Shown piece after piece: positions 25,504-34,650 of a stretch of DNA of 64,000 nucleotides. Under the pieces are notes generated by a model, which saw nothing but the letters and a program-made list of their open reading frames with translations, did not search any database and was not told the origin of the DNA. Every line of letters starts with the position of its first letter. The stretch's first letter is position 1. This DNA is from Desulforhopalus singaporensis (GTDB lineage: Bacteria; Desulfobacterota; Desulfobulbia; Desulfobulbales; Desulfocapsaceae), in contig NZ_FNJI01000020.1 of NCBI RefSeq assembly GCF_900104445.1, positions 28,622-92,621 on the forward strand. Direction: 5' to 3'. A program made the position numbers and the translations under genes.

Positions 25504-26511
25504 TTACTTCGTTGCCTTGGTCACGGCGTCGTCAAGCTTCTTGATCCATACCGCATCGTCACCGAGCTGTTCGGCAAGCCATTTGCGTACCGCCGGTTGT
25601 GCCAGCGCCTTAAACTGGTTGAGTTCCTCCGCGGTGGGCGAGTAGACGGCCATGCCTTCCGCCGCAACCTTGGTGACGCCTTCCGCAGTATTAAACTGCT
25701 GAATTGCCCGCCCCATAAGTCCTGCAGTGCGGGCCGCCTTTTTGATGACAGCCTGGTCTTTGGGTGAGAGCATGTCGAAAAATTCATTATTGACGACGAT
25801 AAAGTCGGTGCCGTATACATGGCCGTCGAGAATGAGGTATTTCTGGAGCTTGTGGAAATTATTGTTATAGATGACGCCGACCGGGTTCTCCTGACCGTCG
25901 ATAACGCCGGTTGACATGGCGTTGGGAACCTCGGACCAGGCAATGGGCGTAGGTTCTCCTCCAAGGCTTTTCACCAGCTCGAGGTAGAGGGTGATCGGCT
26001 GGACCCGGATTTTCAGTCCTTTCATGTCGGCGGGGCTTTTTATTTCACGTACGTTGTTGGTGAAATTCCGGAAACCGGTCTCCCCGTAGGCGAGGGTTTT
26101 CAGTCCCGATTTTTCCTCGCAGTGCTTGGCGAGTTCATCCCCGAACGGTCCGTCCAGAACGTCCCAGGCAATCGGTGCCGAAGAAAAGATGTATGGAATG
26201 TTGAGTATGTCCGCAGTTTTGCATATCTTGCCCATGGCACCGGAGATAATTGCAACCTGGGTGGTTCCTTCCTGGACCTGTTGTACCAGGTCGTTTTCAT
26301 TGCCGAGTGCGCCTGCAGGAAAAAGCTCTACCTTGATATCACTTTCACCTTCTACAATGTTTTTGAAGATGATCCCCGCAGCACCTTTTTTGGAAGATTG
26401 CCAGTTGGCGGGGTCTACGTGGCCAAGCTTTATGGTCGGACCGGCGATGGCCGTGGTCGAAAACAGCGCGATAGTCCCTGCAAGGACCAGTTTCAGGGTT
26501 GAACGAAGCAT
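25504..26511 (-). CDS. dctP: TRAP transporter periplasmic solute-binding protein (DctP)
   Basis: A 335-residue DctP-family protein. A signal peptide (MLRSTLKLVLAGTIALFSTTAIA) precedes IKLGHVDPANWQSSKKGA, and the family segment MKGLKIRVQPITLYLELVKSLGGEPTPIAWSEV carries the conserved Arg (KIRVQ) that pairs with substrate carboxylate. Later come STGVIDGQENPVGVI and the C-terminal EELNQFKALAQPAVRKWL. It delivers a carboxylated substrate to DctQM. It is preceded by a GAGGAGG site and heads the TRAP triplet, separated by about 320 bases from the ThDP-enzyme gene. Confidence 0.93.
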   Translation of the reverse strand: MLRSTLKLVLAGTIALFSTTAIAGPTIKLGHVDPANWQSSKKGAAGIIFKNIVEGESDIKVELFPAGALGNENDLVQQVQEGTTQVAIISGAMGKICKTADILNIPYIFSSAPIAWDVLDGPFGDELAKHCEEKSGLKTLAYGETGFRNFTNNVREIKSPADMKGLKIRVQPITLYLELVKSLGGEPTPIAWSEVPNAMSTGVIDGQENPVGVIYNNNFHKLQKYLILDGHVYGTDFIVVNNEFFDMLSPKDQAVIKKAARTAGLMGRAIQQFNTAEGVTKVAAEGMAVYSPTAEELNQFKALAQPAVRKWLAEQLGDDAVWIKKLDDAVTKATK

Positions 26512-26832
26512 TTTTTTCCTCCTCTGGATTGTGGGTTACATGCTGTAAGGTGTCTTGTGGTCAACAGTTGCTGGCAACACGTGTAATCGCTGGCGGCAAC
26601 GGATCGTCTCTGTCTGTTATTCTATCATGTCTGCGTGAAATAGTAGTTGTTTTGCAAAATAGATGCTGTTTTCGAGGCAGCAGAATTATACTTGCACAAG
26701 GTAGTGGAATAGAACAGATTTGAGCTGATATTCCCTACCTCGCCGGACACCACACTAAAAATTGAAGCGGTTCTGGAAATGGGAGGCCTGTTATCCTCCC
26801 GTTCCCCTCCTGACAGAAACGTGGGCGCTGAA
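26512..26832. other. Intergenic region between ThDP enzyme and dctP
   Basis: About 320 bases with no coding sequence. It has a hairpin, GGGAGG-cctgttat-CCTCCC (26781-26800), downstream of the leftward ThDP-enzyme stop, and a single AATAGAAC half-site near 26714, the same half-site as in the operator at 30205-30231. TRAP genes may therefore have their own promoter here. Confidence 0.45.
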
Positions 26833-28596
26833 TCAGTCGGTGCTCACGTGGGAAATTTTTTCCCCCGGTGAATAGATGTCGAGGATGTTCCAGTACCCGG
26901 TCGTGGGGACCGGATTGTTTATCATGCGAACATCGATTACCACCGGTTTGTTGAGCGCTATGGCTCTTTCAAGTGAGGGTTTGAAGTCCCCGGCAGATTC
27001 TACCGTGATTCCCTCCACGCCGTACGCTCTGGCAATGGCTGCATAGTCGGGCGAAGTGGACTCGCCGTCTTTTTCAAAAACTGTACCGAAGGTTGTCTGG
27101 TAGTGTGCTTTTTCAAGGCCGGCGATGGTACCGAAGGCGTTGTTGTTCATGATCAGCCAGATAACCGCCAGGTTTTCGTGGCGGGCAGTGGCCAGCAGGG
27201 CAGGATTCTGGCCGAATCCGCCATCGCCGATCAGGGCGACAACAATTCTGTCGGGGGCTGCTATTTTTGCGCCGATGGCGGCGGGACCGCCGAATCCCAT
27301 GGTGGCGTAGCCCCCTGGGGTCAGGATGCTGCCCGGGACGAACACGGGAAATTGCTGGCCAACCCCGTTTTTATTCCAACCGACGTCGGTGGTAATAATG
27401 GCGTTTCTGGGCAGCACGGCACGGGTCTCCGCAAGGATCCGTTCCGGCATCATCGGGAAAGCGTCGCTTGTCTCCATGGCCACGTTTTTCTGCCGGAACC
27501 CCGCCTGCACATCGGCGATTTCCTGCTGCAGCCCAGGGCGTCGAACACCTTCGGGAACCTTGGCCCTGGCAACTTTTGTCAGGATACCAAGCGCCTGTTT
27601 GAGGTCTGCTACCGCGCCGATTTCAACCGGATAGTTGCGCCCTATTTCGCTTGGTTCGATATCGATCTGGATCAGTCTGGCGGTACCGGGGATATCGAAA
27701 GTATACTCGGGATACCAGGAGCTGCAGTCGGCCTCCTTGAAGCGGCTGCCCAGGCCGAGGATCAGGTCGGCGTTGCGGCAGGAGTCGTTGATATACCTGG
27801 TGCCCCAGAACCCGGTCATGCCGAGGATAAAGGGGTGATCGTCCGGCAGCGCGCCTTTGCCCATCAGAGAGTGGGCGACCGGGAGTTGCAGGTGGTCGAC
27901 AAATTTTTGAAGTTCTGTTGCGGCTTTTGCCAGGAGGATGCCGCCGCCGACATAGAGGATCGGCCGTTCGGCCGCGAGAATAGCGTCGATGATCTCCTCT
28001 GCGGTCTGTTGGTCAAGCGACGGCTTTCGCAGACTTTTGGTGTTGCCGAGCTGTCTGTCGAAAAGATGCGGATCCACTTCTTTTGAGAAGATATCCATGG
28101 GGACATCTACAAGAACCGGTCCCGGTTGTCCGGACTCTGCCAGTTGAAACGCTTTTTCGATTATTTCCGGAAACAATTCGGGGCGCTCGACTCGCCAGGC
28201 CCTTTTGACAAAGGGTTTGTAGATTTCATACTGCGCCCCGTCGCTGTGCAGGTTCACTTCCTGGTGCGGGTGTTTTCCGTAATAGTGGCTGGGGATATCG
28301 CCCGCTATTACCACCATCGGGATGCAGTCCAGGGCGGCGTTGGCAACCCCCGTGGCCGCGTTGGTCATTCCGGGGCCGAGGTGGCTCAATACCACCGATG
28401 CTTTTCCTGTCACCCGGGCATAGCCGTCCGCCGCATGGGAGGCTATCTGTTCGTGGCGGACATTGATGAATTGGATTGAGCTTTTTTCAATAGCCGAGAG
28501 TACCGCAATGTTGGTATGTCCGCATAGACCGAAAATATGCTTGATGCCACGGCGTTCCAGATATCTGACCAGCTGGTGGGAAACGATGTTGTTCAT
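26833..28596 (-). CDS. Thiamine-diphosphate enzyme, acetolactate-synthase-like
   Basis: A 587-residue protein with the three-domain ThDP fold of acetohydroxyacid synthases and relatives. The catalytic Glu region is FINVRHEQIASHAADGYAR, followed by SHLGPGMTNAATGVANA. A central Rossmann-like domain begins RPILYVGGGILL, and the ThDP/Mg motif is GDGGFGQNPALLATARHENLAVIWLIMNNNAFGTI. It joins or cleaves C-C bonds next to a keto group. A second-subunit (regulatory) gene is absent, and the linkage to an acylating-type aldehyde dehydrogenase and TRAP transporter points to catabolism of a 2-oxo acid, not branched-chain biosynthesis. Start at 28596, which has a GGAGAG site; an ATG four codons upstream is possible. 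It is 29 bases downstream of the dehydrogenase. Confidence 0.85.
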   Translation of the reverse strand: MNNIVSHQLVRYLERRGIKHIFGLCGHTNIAVLSAIEKSSIQFINVRHEQIASHAADGYARVTGKASVVLSHLGPGMTNAATGVANAALDCIPMVVIAGDIPSHYYGKHPHQEVNLHSDGAQYEIYKPFVKRAWRVERPELFPEIIEKAFQLAESGQPGPVLVDVPMDIFSKEVDPHLFDRQLGNTKSLRKPSLDQQTAEEIIDAILAAERPILYVGGGILLAKAATELQKFVDHLQLPVAHSLMGKGALPDDHPFILGMTGFWGTRYINDSCRNADLILGLGSRFKEADCSSWYPEYTFDIPGTARLIQIDIEPSEIGRNYPVEIGAVADLKQALGILTKVARAKVPEGVRRPGLQQEIADVQAGFRQKNVAMETSDAFPMMPERILAETRAVLPRNAIITTDVGWNKNGVGQQFPVFVPGSILTPGGYATMGFGGPAAIGAKIAAPDRIVVALIGDGGFGQNPALLATARHENLAVIWLIMNNNAFGTIAGLEKAHYQTTFGTVFEKDGESTSPDYAAIARAYGVEGITVESAGDFKPSLERAIALNKPVVIDVRMINNPVPTTGYWNILDIYSPGEKISHVSTD

Positions 28597-28625
28597 GGTT
28601 CTCTCCATGGTTGCCGAACTAGGTA

Positions 28626-30029
28626 TTACCAGGTTTCGGTGTTGTAGAATTCGCCGAACAGCTCTTCGTCGCTTGGTCGGTCCTCGGGAATCGGGCGGGA
28701 GACCCAGGTGTAGTTGAGATAATGTTTCAGAGAGATATTTTCATTGGTAATGTTCCCGGCCCATACGCCACAGCCCATGCTTGAGGTCATCGGCATACCG
28801 TTGGAGAAGCTTCCTGCATTGGCCTTCGACTGGGGTTGCCGTACCATCATTCTACTTACCGGTGCGGTTAATGCAAGCTGGTGAATGTGTTCGTCGTTGA
28901 ACGAGTAGATCCCGCATGAGTGGCCTTTTCCCTGGGTATCGTAGATGTGACGGACCATCTCCAGCGCGTCTGCAAAGCCGCTGTATTTAAAAATGGCCAG
29001 CAGGGTTCCCAGTTTTTCGGTGGAAAACGGATACTCTCTGCCGATATTTTCTTCCTTGACGATGAGAAACTTTTTATCCCCGGGGAGGGGGAAGCCGGCT
29101 TTTTCCGCAATCTGTGCGGCCGGGCAGGCGATTGTGTCGATTGTCCGGTGACCGTCCTGCCAGTAGACTTTCTCTATCATCTCTTTTTCTTCATCGGACA
29201 CCAGGTAGCCGCCTTCCTCCTGCAGCTGGGCCAGAAACGCGTCGTAGATGCTCTGTTCGACAATAAGGTTCCCGTCCGCTGAGCAGCCGGAGCCGAAATC
29301 GGACATCTTCGACAACATGGTGTTTCGGGCAGCCTCTTTGATATCCGCGGTTTCATCGATTACCATAGTCGAGTTTCCCTGACCCGCCGCATATGCAGGT
29401 TTTCCCGAACTGTGGGCGGATTTTGCCATGGCCGGTCCACCGGTTGCGATGGTGAGGTCGCAGATGGACATCAGCTCCTGGGCCAGTGGAATCGAAGGTC
29501 GTTCGGCGCATACATAGATATCTTCTGGAAGACCTATATTATTAAGCGCCCTGCGCATGACGTTGACGGTCTCAATGGTGGTCTGTCTGGCCCTGGGATG
29601 TGGCGAAAAAACGACACTGTTTCTGGCTTTGAGTGCATAGATGCCCATGCCGGGCGGAGTGAGTGCCGGGTTGGTCGTCGGCACCAGCGCGGCGACGACG
29701 CCGACAGGTTTGGCATATTTTACCAACCCTTTTTCCGGTATCTCCTCTACTATGCCGACACTTTTCTGGCGCAGCGCATCGCGGAGTACCCCTTTGATCT
29801 TAAACCGCTTGTTGGGACGGCCTGCCCGGTCTCCCAAACCGCTTTCCTCCACCCCCATCTGCGCCAACCGGGTGAAAGTCTTTTCGTTGGCCGTGGCCCA
29901 AGCCACTGCCTGAATTGCCCGGTCAACGGTAGCCTGGTCAAGATTTTCAATCTGCTTCTGCGCTTTTTGTGCGCGTTTGAGAAGTTCCTGGGCGTAAGCC
30001 TTTTCTTCTTCGGTTATCGGTCTGGCCAT
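28626..30029 (-). CDS. Acylating-type aldehyde dehydrogenase (CoA-dependent group; sulfoacetaldehyde dehydrogenase-like)
   Basis: A 467-residue aldehyde-dehydrogenase-fold protein most like the CoA-acylating branch (AdhE N-domain, EutE, SauS). Evidence is VGVVAALVPTTNPALTPPGMGIYALKARN and FSPHPRA, then TGGPAMAKSAHSSGKPAYAAGQGN, the likely nucleophile Cys249 in FGSGCSADGN, and the C-terminal ISLKHYLNYTWVSRPIP. The enzyme would oxidise an aldehyde to acyl-CoA with NAD(P)+. The closing segment recalls sulfoacetaldehyde dehydrogenase (SauS), so a C2 or C3 sulfonate aldehyde is one candidate substrate, unproven. It is the first gene of the leftward unit and has a GGAGA ribosome-binding site. Confidence 0.82.
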   Translation of the reverse strand: MARPITEEEKAYAQELLKRAQKAQKQIENLDQATVDRAIQAVAWATANEKTFTRLAQMGVEESGLGDRAGRPNKRFKIKGVLRDALRQKSVGIVEEIPEKGLVKYAKPVGVVAALVPTTNPALTPPGMGIYALKARNSVVFSPHPRARQTTIETVNVMRRALNNIGLPEDIYVCAERPSIPLAQELMSICDLTIATGGPAMAKSAHSSGKPAYAAGQGNSTMVIDETADIKEAARNTMLSKMSDFGSGCSADGNLIVEQSIYDAFLAQLQEEGGYLVSDEEKEMIEKVYWQDGHRTIDTIACPAAQIAEKAGFPLPGDKKFLIVKEENIGREYPFSTEKLGTLLAIFKYSGFADALEMVRHIYDTQGKGHSCGIYSFNDEHIHQLALTAPVSRMMVRQPQSKANAGSFSNGMPMTSSMGCGVWAGNITNENISLKHYLNYTWVSRPIPEDRPSDEELFGEFYNTETW

Positions 30030-30561
30030 GGTTGTGTCTCCTGATTGAGTGGCTCCGGTTGCTGCATTGTTGATGCGGAAAAATTTCCTGGTCTGTCATC
30101 TATTCTTGTACGGTGGTGAAGCAGTACGTAGTTTGGTAAAAAATAGAACGATGTCCTGTACAGTAGAATATATTGGGTGGAATAAATTGTCAATGATTTT
30201 TGTGAAAAAATAGAACGATGTTCTATTTTTTCTGTATCCTCAAGGAGTCGGACCGATAGGAACGGTACGCGCTATGCGTTCTATCTCCAGCTATTGGCCG
30301 ATATTGCGTTGTTGATCAGAGTTGTTTGGAAAATCAACCAGGTAGTTACCAAGCGGATGCCAGATAATGGAACAAGGATGGGGCGGGAAGGTGCGTCGTC
30401 AGGTCACTTGGGAAAAATGCCTGAAAAACCAGATTTACCGCAATTGTTGCCGGTTGCTGTATTGTTTAGCGTGTATCGCCAGCGAAAATAGCGTACTCTT
30501 GGAGAAAACAGATAGCACGGCAAGAGAAATGACCCCGTAAATAATATCACAAGGATGAAAA
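30030..30561. other. Divergent control region between aldehyde dehydrogenase and aroD
   Basis: About 530 bases with no gene. It contains the leftward promoter and operator pair listed next. The remainder toward aroD shows no convincing promoter that I can place. Confidence 0.55.
30138..30231 (-). promoter_or_regulatory. Leftward promoter framed by an AATAGAAC/GTTCTATT operator pair
   Basis: On the minus strand TTGACA (30193-30188), a 17-base spacer and TATTCT (30170-30165) form a good sigma-70 promoter. At 30205-30231, just upstream of the -35, is a perfect inverted repeat with 12-base arms AAAAAATAGAAC and GTTCTATTTTTT around GAT. A second, imperfect copy (AAAAAATAGAACGATGTCCT) lies at 30138-30157, just downstream of the -10. 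The 19-base core resembles IclR/KdgR-type sites in spacing and symmetry. Repression or loop formation over this promoter is inferred. Confidence 0.72.
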
Positions 30562-31338
30562 ATGAGACAGCAGAGTAAAATTGCAGTTGAGGTGAGAGAT
30601 GTTGTGATTGGAGGTGAAAAGCCTCTAGTCTGTTTGCCCCTTGTTGCCAAAAACAGTGATGATCTTCTCGGGGAGGCGGAGCTGTTAAAACCTCTGCATC
30701 CCGATCTGCTGGAGTGGCGCGTGGACGGATTTGCCGGGGTCGGCAATATTGACGCCTGCCTCGATGTCCAGGCAAGGTTGCGGAGGGTGATTGGCGATAT
30801 TCCCCTGATCTATACCTGTCGCATCGATTGTGAAGGCGGCATGGCAAAGCTTGACCAGGACAAGCGAAGAGATCTTATCGAGGCCGCAATCTCTGCCGGA
30901 ACCGTTGATCTGGTGGATATTGAACTCTGCAATGATCGCGACTTTATCGCTTCGGTCCGGTCGAAAGCCAGAGAATTCGGGGTAAAACTTATTCTTTCCT
31001 ATCATAATTTCGACGAAACCCCGGGGGAGAATTTTATAGTCGAAAAACTCGAAGCCCAGTGCCGGTCCGGGGCCGATATCGCCAAGCTGGCGGTAATGCC
31101 CAAAAGCTACAGCGATGTTCTCACCCTGCTCAATGCCACCAATCGTGCACGCAACACAACGGTGGATGTCCCTATTATCACCATGTCCATGGGTTTCATG
31201 GGACAGATCACCCGTCTGGCCGGAGGGTTGTTCGGTTCCGATGTGACCTTTGCAATCGGCAAGGATGCTTCGGCACCCGGACAGATTGCGATCGAACGTC
31301 TGCGCGATGCTATGGATATTTTTTATAAACAGGTGTAG
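30562..31338 (+). CDS. aroD: Type I 3-dehydroquinate dehydratase
   Basis: A 258-residue type I dehydroquinase. Substrate-binding Glu51 and Arg53 are in LLEWRVDGF, His148 in LSYHNFDETP, and the Schiff-base Lys175 in GADIAKLAVMP. The family end GSDVTFAIGKDASAPGQI is also present. The enzyme converts 3-dehydroquinate to 3-dehydroshikimate, either in aromatic biosynthesis or in quinate catabolism. No other shikimate-pathway gene is nearby. It is divergent from the TRAP/ThDP/aldehyde-dehydrogenase unit, whose last gene is a TIM-barrel protein of the superfamily that includes dehydroshikimate dehydratase. A catabolic role is therefore possible but unproven. Confidence 0.93.
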   Translation: MRQQSKIAVEVRDVVIGGEKPLVCLPLVAKNSDDLLGEAELLKPLHPDLLEWRVDGFAGVGNIDACLDVQARLRRVIGDIPLIYTCRIDCEGGMAKLDQDKRRDLIEAAISAGTVDLVDIELCNDRDFIASVRSKAREFGVKLILSYHNFDETPGENFIVEKLEAQCRSGADIAKLAVMPKSYSDVLTLLNATNRARNTTVDVPIITMSMGFMGQITRLAGGLFGSDVTFAIGKDASAPGQIAIERLRDAMDIFYKQV

Positions 31339-31503
31339 CACCCCGGATGCAATAGGCTCAGTCGGAAACAGACAGACCTTGTTGGTCTGTGCGGTAAGAA
31401 AATCTCAGGGCTGCGCGAGGCTGGCAACAGGCCGAGGTGGTTTGGCCGCACCGCGTTTGTCAGCTGTGGTGCGGCCGCGGCAACTTTTTCCCGTGGATTC
31501 TGG

Positions 31504-32067
31504 TCATTTCCTGCCGATGGAGAAAGCTTTGCCTAGAAATGGACCGATCCCGTGATAGCCCTGGTGCGCCGGATCGTAAATAATCGGGTCTATTTTCATG
31601 ATGTCGGGGCTGCCGTCATCTTTTAGCACCGACGTATCGCTCTTTGCGTCGATAATTTCTCCGACAAACAGGGTGTGCAACCCGATTTCCAGGGTGTGGA
31701 GCAGGGTGCACTCAAGTACGAAAACCACCTCGTCGGCGTAAGGAGCGTCAACCAGATCACTTTTTACCGGGGTAAAACCGGTTTCGGCAAACTTGTTTAC
31801 CTTGCGGCCGGATACGGTACCGATGTAATCTGCCTCTTTCACCTGATGTTTTCCGGGAACACCGACGGTGAAGGCTTTACGTTTGACAATTGCGGAAAAG
31901 GAATAAGTGGCTTCACGCAGGGAAACAGCGAGGCAGGGCGGTTTTGAGCAGCAGATCCCTCCCCAGGCTGCGGTCATCAGGTTGGGTTTTTGTTCCTGGT
32001 CGTAACTTCCAATTAACAATACCGGGGTTGGAAAGAGCAGGCACTGCGGGCCGAGAGATTTCTTCAT
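31504..32067 (-). CDS. Flavin reductase-like protein (flavoredoxin family)
   Basis: A 187-residue flavin-reductase-like (split-barrel FMN) protein. The opening LLFPTPVLLIGSYDQEQKPNLMTAAWGGICCSKPPCLAVSLREATYSF is characteristic of the flavoredoxin group known from sulfate reducers, as is FTVGVPGKHQVKEADYIGTVSGRKVNKF. It binds FMN and transfers electrons; in Desulfovibrio flavoredoxin is implicated in thiosulfate metabolism. A very strong GGAGG site precedes the start. It is leftward, divergent from the symporter, and probably a single-gene unit. Confidence 0.85.
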   Translation of the reverse strand: MKKSLGPQCLLFPTPVLLIGSYDQEQKPNLMTAAWGGICCSKPPCLAVSLREATYSFSAIVKRKAFTVGVPGKHQVKEADYIGTVSGRKVNKFAETGFTPVKSDLVDAPYADEVVFVLECTLLHTLEIGLHTLFVGEIIDAKSDTSVLKDDGSPDIMKIDPIIYDPAHQGYHGIGPFLGKAFSIGRK

Positions 32068-32578
32068 AATCGCCTCCTTTGTCGATGGTTTGGTTGGCTG
32101 CGCAAAAAAACGCTATATTAAGGTGTTAATGGCAATAGTTTCTAAGCTGCTTTGTTTTTTTGTTGTATCCTTGTTGCTGCTCTCTCAAGAAAAGTTTATG
32201 TTATCAATAAGGTACCCGTCAAGGGGTGGTGGGCCTGGTAATTAAGGTATTTTTAAATTGAATGAACGTACATTTAAAAACTTGACAAGGGTGATTTGAT
32301 CATATAGGGTGATACATGTAAAATGTACGATCGTTCAAAAAGAGAAGCGTAAAACCCTTCTGCAGGAAGTAGGGGGCCCGGATCGGCAACGATTGCGGAT
32401 TTACGCAACGGCAACAATAATTTTGAGTTTGTAAAAAAAGGAGGGCTATAATTTTTTCTGCGGCAGACCAACCACCTGGATCCAGTGTTCGTTTTGCACG
32501 TTTGCCGTCTGGGAAAGTTTTCTTGAACAGGAACGGATTGAGAGTTAACAATACAATATCAAAAAAGGGGTGTATCAC
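32068..32578. other. Divergent control region upstream of the symporter
   Basis: About 510 bases between the flavoredoxin-like gene and the symporter. It holds the operators and promoter listed next and a long (about 240-base) untranslated stretch before the symporter. No coding sequence is supported. Confidence 0.5.
32258..32338 (+). promoter_or_regulatory. Symporter promoter with two TetR-type operators
   Basis: Two elements flank a TTGACA (32282-32287): TTGAATGAACGTACAT at 32258-32273, and TGTACGATCGTTCAA at 32324-32338. The second is a near-perfect palindrome around CGATCG. The -10 is weak (TATAGG, 32303-32308, or TAGGGT, 32305-32310). Exactly the same pair surrounds the promoter of the aminotransferase gene. 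Confidence 0.72.
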
Positions 32579-34255
32579 ATGGAAGGCGTTTACGAATATT
32601 CTCATTGGGTACTTTGGGGTTTGGTCGCATATATGTTGGGCATGCTGGCGCTTGGGTGGTATGCGTCCAAACGGATCAAAAGTTCAGAGGATTATATAGT
32701 CGCCGGTCGCGGTCTTGGTCTGTTTTTCTGTACCGGTACCATTTTTGCTACCTGGTTTGGGGCAGGAACCTGCATGGGTGGAGCGGGCAATGCTTATCTG
32801 TTCGGCAATCAAGGCGTGTTGTTCGATCCCTGGGCGGCGGGACTGAGTCTACTCGTTGTCGGTTTCGCGTTCGCCCGACTGCTCCGCCGGGGAAAATTCC
32901 TGACGGCCGTAGACATGCTTGATAAGAGATTCGGCAAAAAGATGGGCGCGATCTCGGCAATAGTCCTGTCTATTGCCGATACCGGATGGCTGGCATCCCT
33001 GCTTGTCGCCTTCGGGGCTATCCTCCACTATTTCACGGGAGTATCTCTTAACACCGCCATCGTTGTTTCCACCCTGGTGGTAATGGTCTACACATATATG
33101 GGCGGTATGTGGGCGGTAAGCCTGACGGACGCGGTGCAGATGGTTATCCTGATCATAAGCCTTATTATTATGCTGATTATGGTCTGGCCGGAGGCCGGTG
33201 GCTTTGCAAGTTTCTTCTCCAATGAGCCGGCAAACTTCTATGGAATCAACCAGTGGTCTTTTCTTCCGATTTCACAGGCGGCTCAACACCCCGAGTATCA
33301 AAACGCCGGTTTCTTTTACTATGTCGGTCACAAAGCATGGTTCTACTGGGCAGCTGCGTGGCTTTCCCTGGGACTCGGGTCGCTTCCGTTTCAGACTCTT
33401 GTTCAGCGTTTTCTTGCCGCAAAATCAGAAACCGTTGCCGTCAGGTCGGGATATCTGTCCGCCCTGTTGTATGTCAGCATAGGTTTGATTCCTATTTTCC
33501 TTGGAATGATCTATTTCCGGGTGAATCCGGATCTGAGCATTAATAGCGCCCTCAATAACATCCTGCTGTACATGGCGGTCGATCATCTGCCTCTTGCTGT
33601 AACCATTATCTTTATCATTGCCCTCGTAGCCGCCATCATGAGCTCGGCAGATAGCGTGATACTTGGTGTTTCAACGCTTTGCTGCAATAATGTCTGGCGT
33701 TATTTCCGGCCCGAACTCACGGATAAAGATCTCCTTAAGGGGACCAAACGCATGGTTCCCGTAGTTGCGCTGGTCGCTCTTTTGATGGCTCTTTTTGCCA
33801 AGGCAATCTTTAACCTGATGATTGTCGTCAGTATTCTCGGCATGGTCTCCATTGCAATACCTTTTGTTGCTGCCTGGTTCTGGAAAAAAGCCAACCACTA
33901 TGGGGCAATAGCGTCCGCTATCGGAGGATTGGTCGGCTGGGCCGCCGGATATTTCTATTACCTGCCGTTCACCATGGAAGCCAACACCGGTGTTATTGTC
34001 GAAGGTCAAGTCTATTTTGAATGGGCGATGTGGGACGCGGTTTATATTGGCTCCATATGGGGCGTGATCCTGTCAATTATCGCCCTCGTCGCCGTCTCCC
34101 TGCTGACCCAGAAGATAGATGCTCCCAAACCCCTGGTGGATGCGGACAACAAACCGCTGACGGTGGAAAACTGGATTGGCATCCCCTGGAATAATTCTGA
34201 CAAAAAAGAGGATGTTCCGGACGGGGAACTGGAGTCGGCAGATATCGCAGTGTAA
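32579..34255 (+). CDS. Sodium:solute symporter (SSS family)
   Basis: A 558-residue membrane protein with about thirteen hydrophobic segments. It has the SSS pattern early in the protein (KRIKSSEDYIVAGRGLGLFFCTGTIFATWFGAGTCMGGAGNAY) and the VAAIMSSADSVILGVSTL segment with the Ser pair that contributes to Na+ binding. The family moves sugars, amino acids, choline/betaine-like compounds or vitamins with sodium. I start at the ATG at 32579, behind an AAAGGGG site, not at the GTG nine bases upstream. It shares operators with the downstream aminotransferase and flanks a BetI-like repressor, so an amine is a likely substrate (inference). Confidence 0.9.
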   Translation: MEGVYEYSHWVLWGLVAYMLGMLALGWYASKRIKSSEDYIVAGRGLGLFFCTGTIFATWFGAGTCMGGAGNAYLFGNQGVLFDPWAAGLSLLVVGFAFARLLRRGKFLTAVDMLDKRFGKKMGAISAIVLSIADTGWLASLLVAFGAILHYFTGVSLNTAIVVSTLVVMVYTYMGGMWAVSLTDAVQMVILIISLIIMLIMVWPEAGGFASFFSNEPANFYGINQWSFLPISQAAQHPEYQNAGFFYYVGHKAWFYWAAAWLSLGLGSLPFQTLVQRFLAAKSETVAVRSGYLSALLYVSIGLIPIFLGMIYFRVNPDLSINSALNNILLYMAVDHLPLAVTIIFIIALVAAIMSSADSVILGVSTLCCNNVWRYFRPELTDKDLLKGTKRMVPVVALVALLMALFAKAIFNLMIVVSILGMVSIAIPFVAAWFWKKANHYGAIASAIGGLVGWAAGYFYYLPFTMEANTGVIVEGQVYFEWAMWDAVYIGSIWGVILSIIALVAVSLLTQKIDAPKPLVDADNKPLTVENWIGIPWNNSDKKEDVPDGELESADIAV

Positions 34256-34650
34256 CGGCTGCTCCTTGTGAAAAATTAAAAACGGCTGTTGTCAAGGGCA
34301 ACAGCCAGACCCGGTAATTCAGGGTGACTGGAACTTGGCTCCGTCTCTTCTTTGGTTGAATTTAAACTGGTACAACGCGTGTAAACGGACCCTGGCCCGG
34401 TTGCTCTGGATTATCTTTTCCCCGCCTCTTTACTGATTTTCCCTTCGTTCTCTCGTTGCTCCCATAATTCCGACAATCCTCTGATTTGAATCGCAACTGT
34501 CTGCAAGTGAGTCCATAACCTGGAAGGGGAGAACCGGAGTTGCAATAATTTGCAATTCCGTTTATATTCGGCAAGTTGTACCCCGGTCAGGGGCAGAAAG
34601 GCGCGACGCGCAGGCCGCCTTGTAAAATTATATTCAAATCAGCAGGTACT
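34256..34650. other. Intergenic region between symporter and regulator
   Basis: About 395 bases without a gene. It contains the hairpin at 34284-34306 and otherwise nothing I can name. Confidence 0.45.
34284..34306 (+). terminator. Hairpin downstream of the symporter gene
   Basis: GGCTGTTG-tcaaggg-CAACAGCC, a perfect 8-bp stem 29 bases after the symporter stop. It is not followed by a T-run, so termination strength is uncertain. Confidence 0.5.

Noticed and set aside
26833..28596. Sulfoacetaldehyde acetyltransferase (Xsc) as identity of the ThDP enzyme
   Set aside because: Although the neighbouring dehydrogenase has SauS-like features, the N-terminal sequence of this enzyme does not resemble what I know of Xsc, so only the broader acetolactate-synthase-like label is kept.
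31342..31506. Possible UGA readthrough of the flavin-reductase-like gene beyond its stop
   Set aside because: The frame stays open for about 30 codons, but the sequence has no family likeness and the protein is full length without it.
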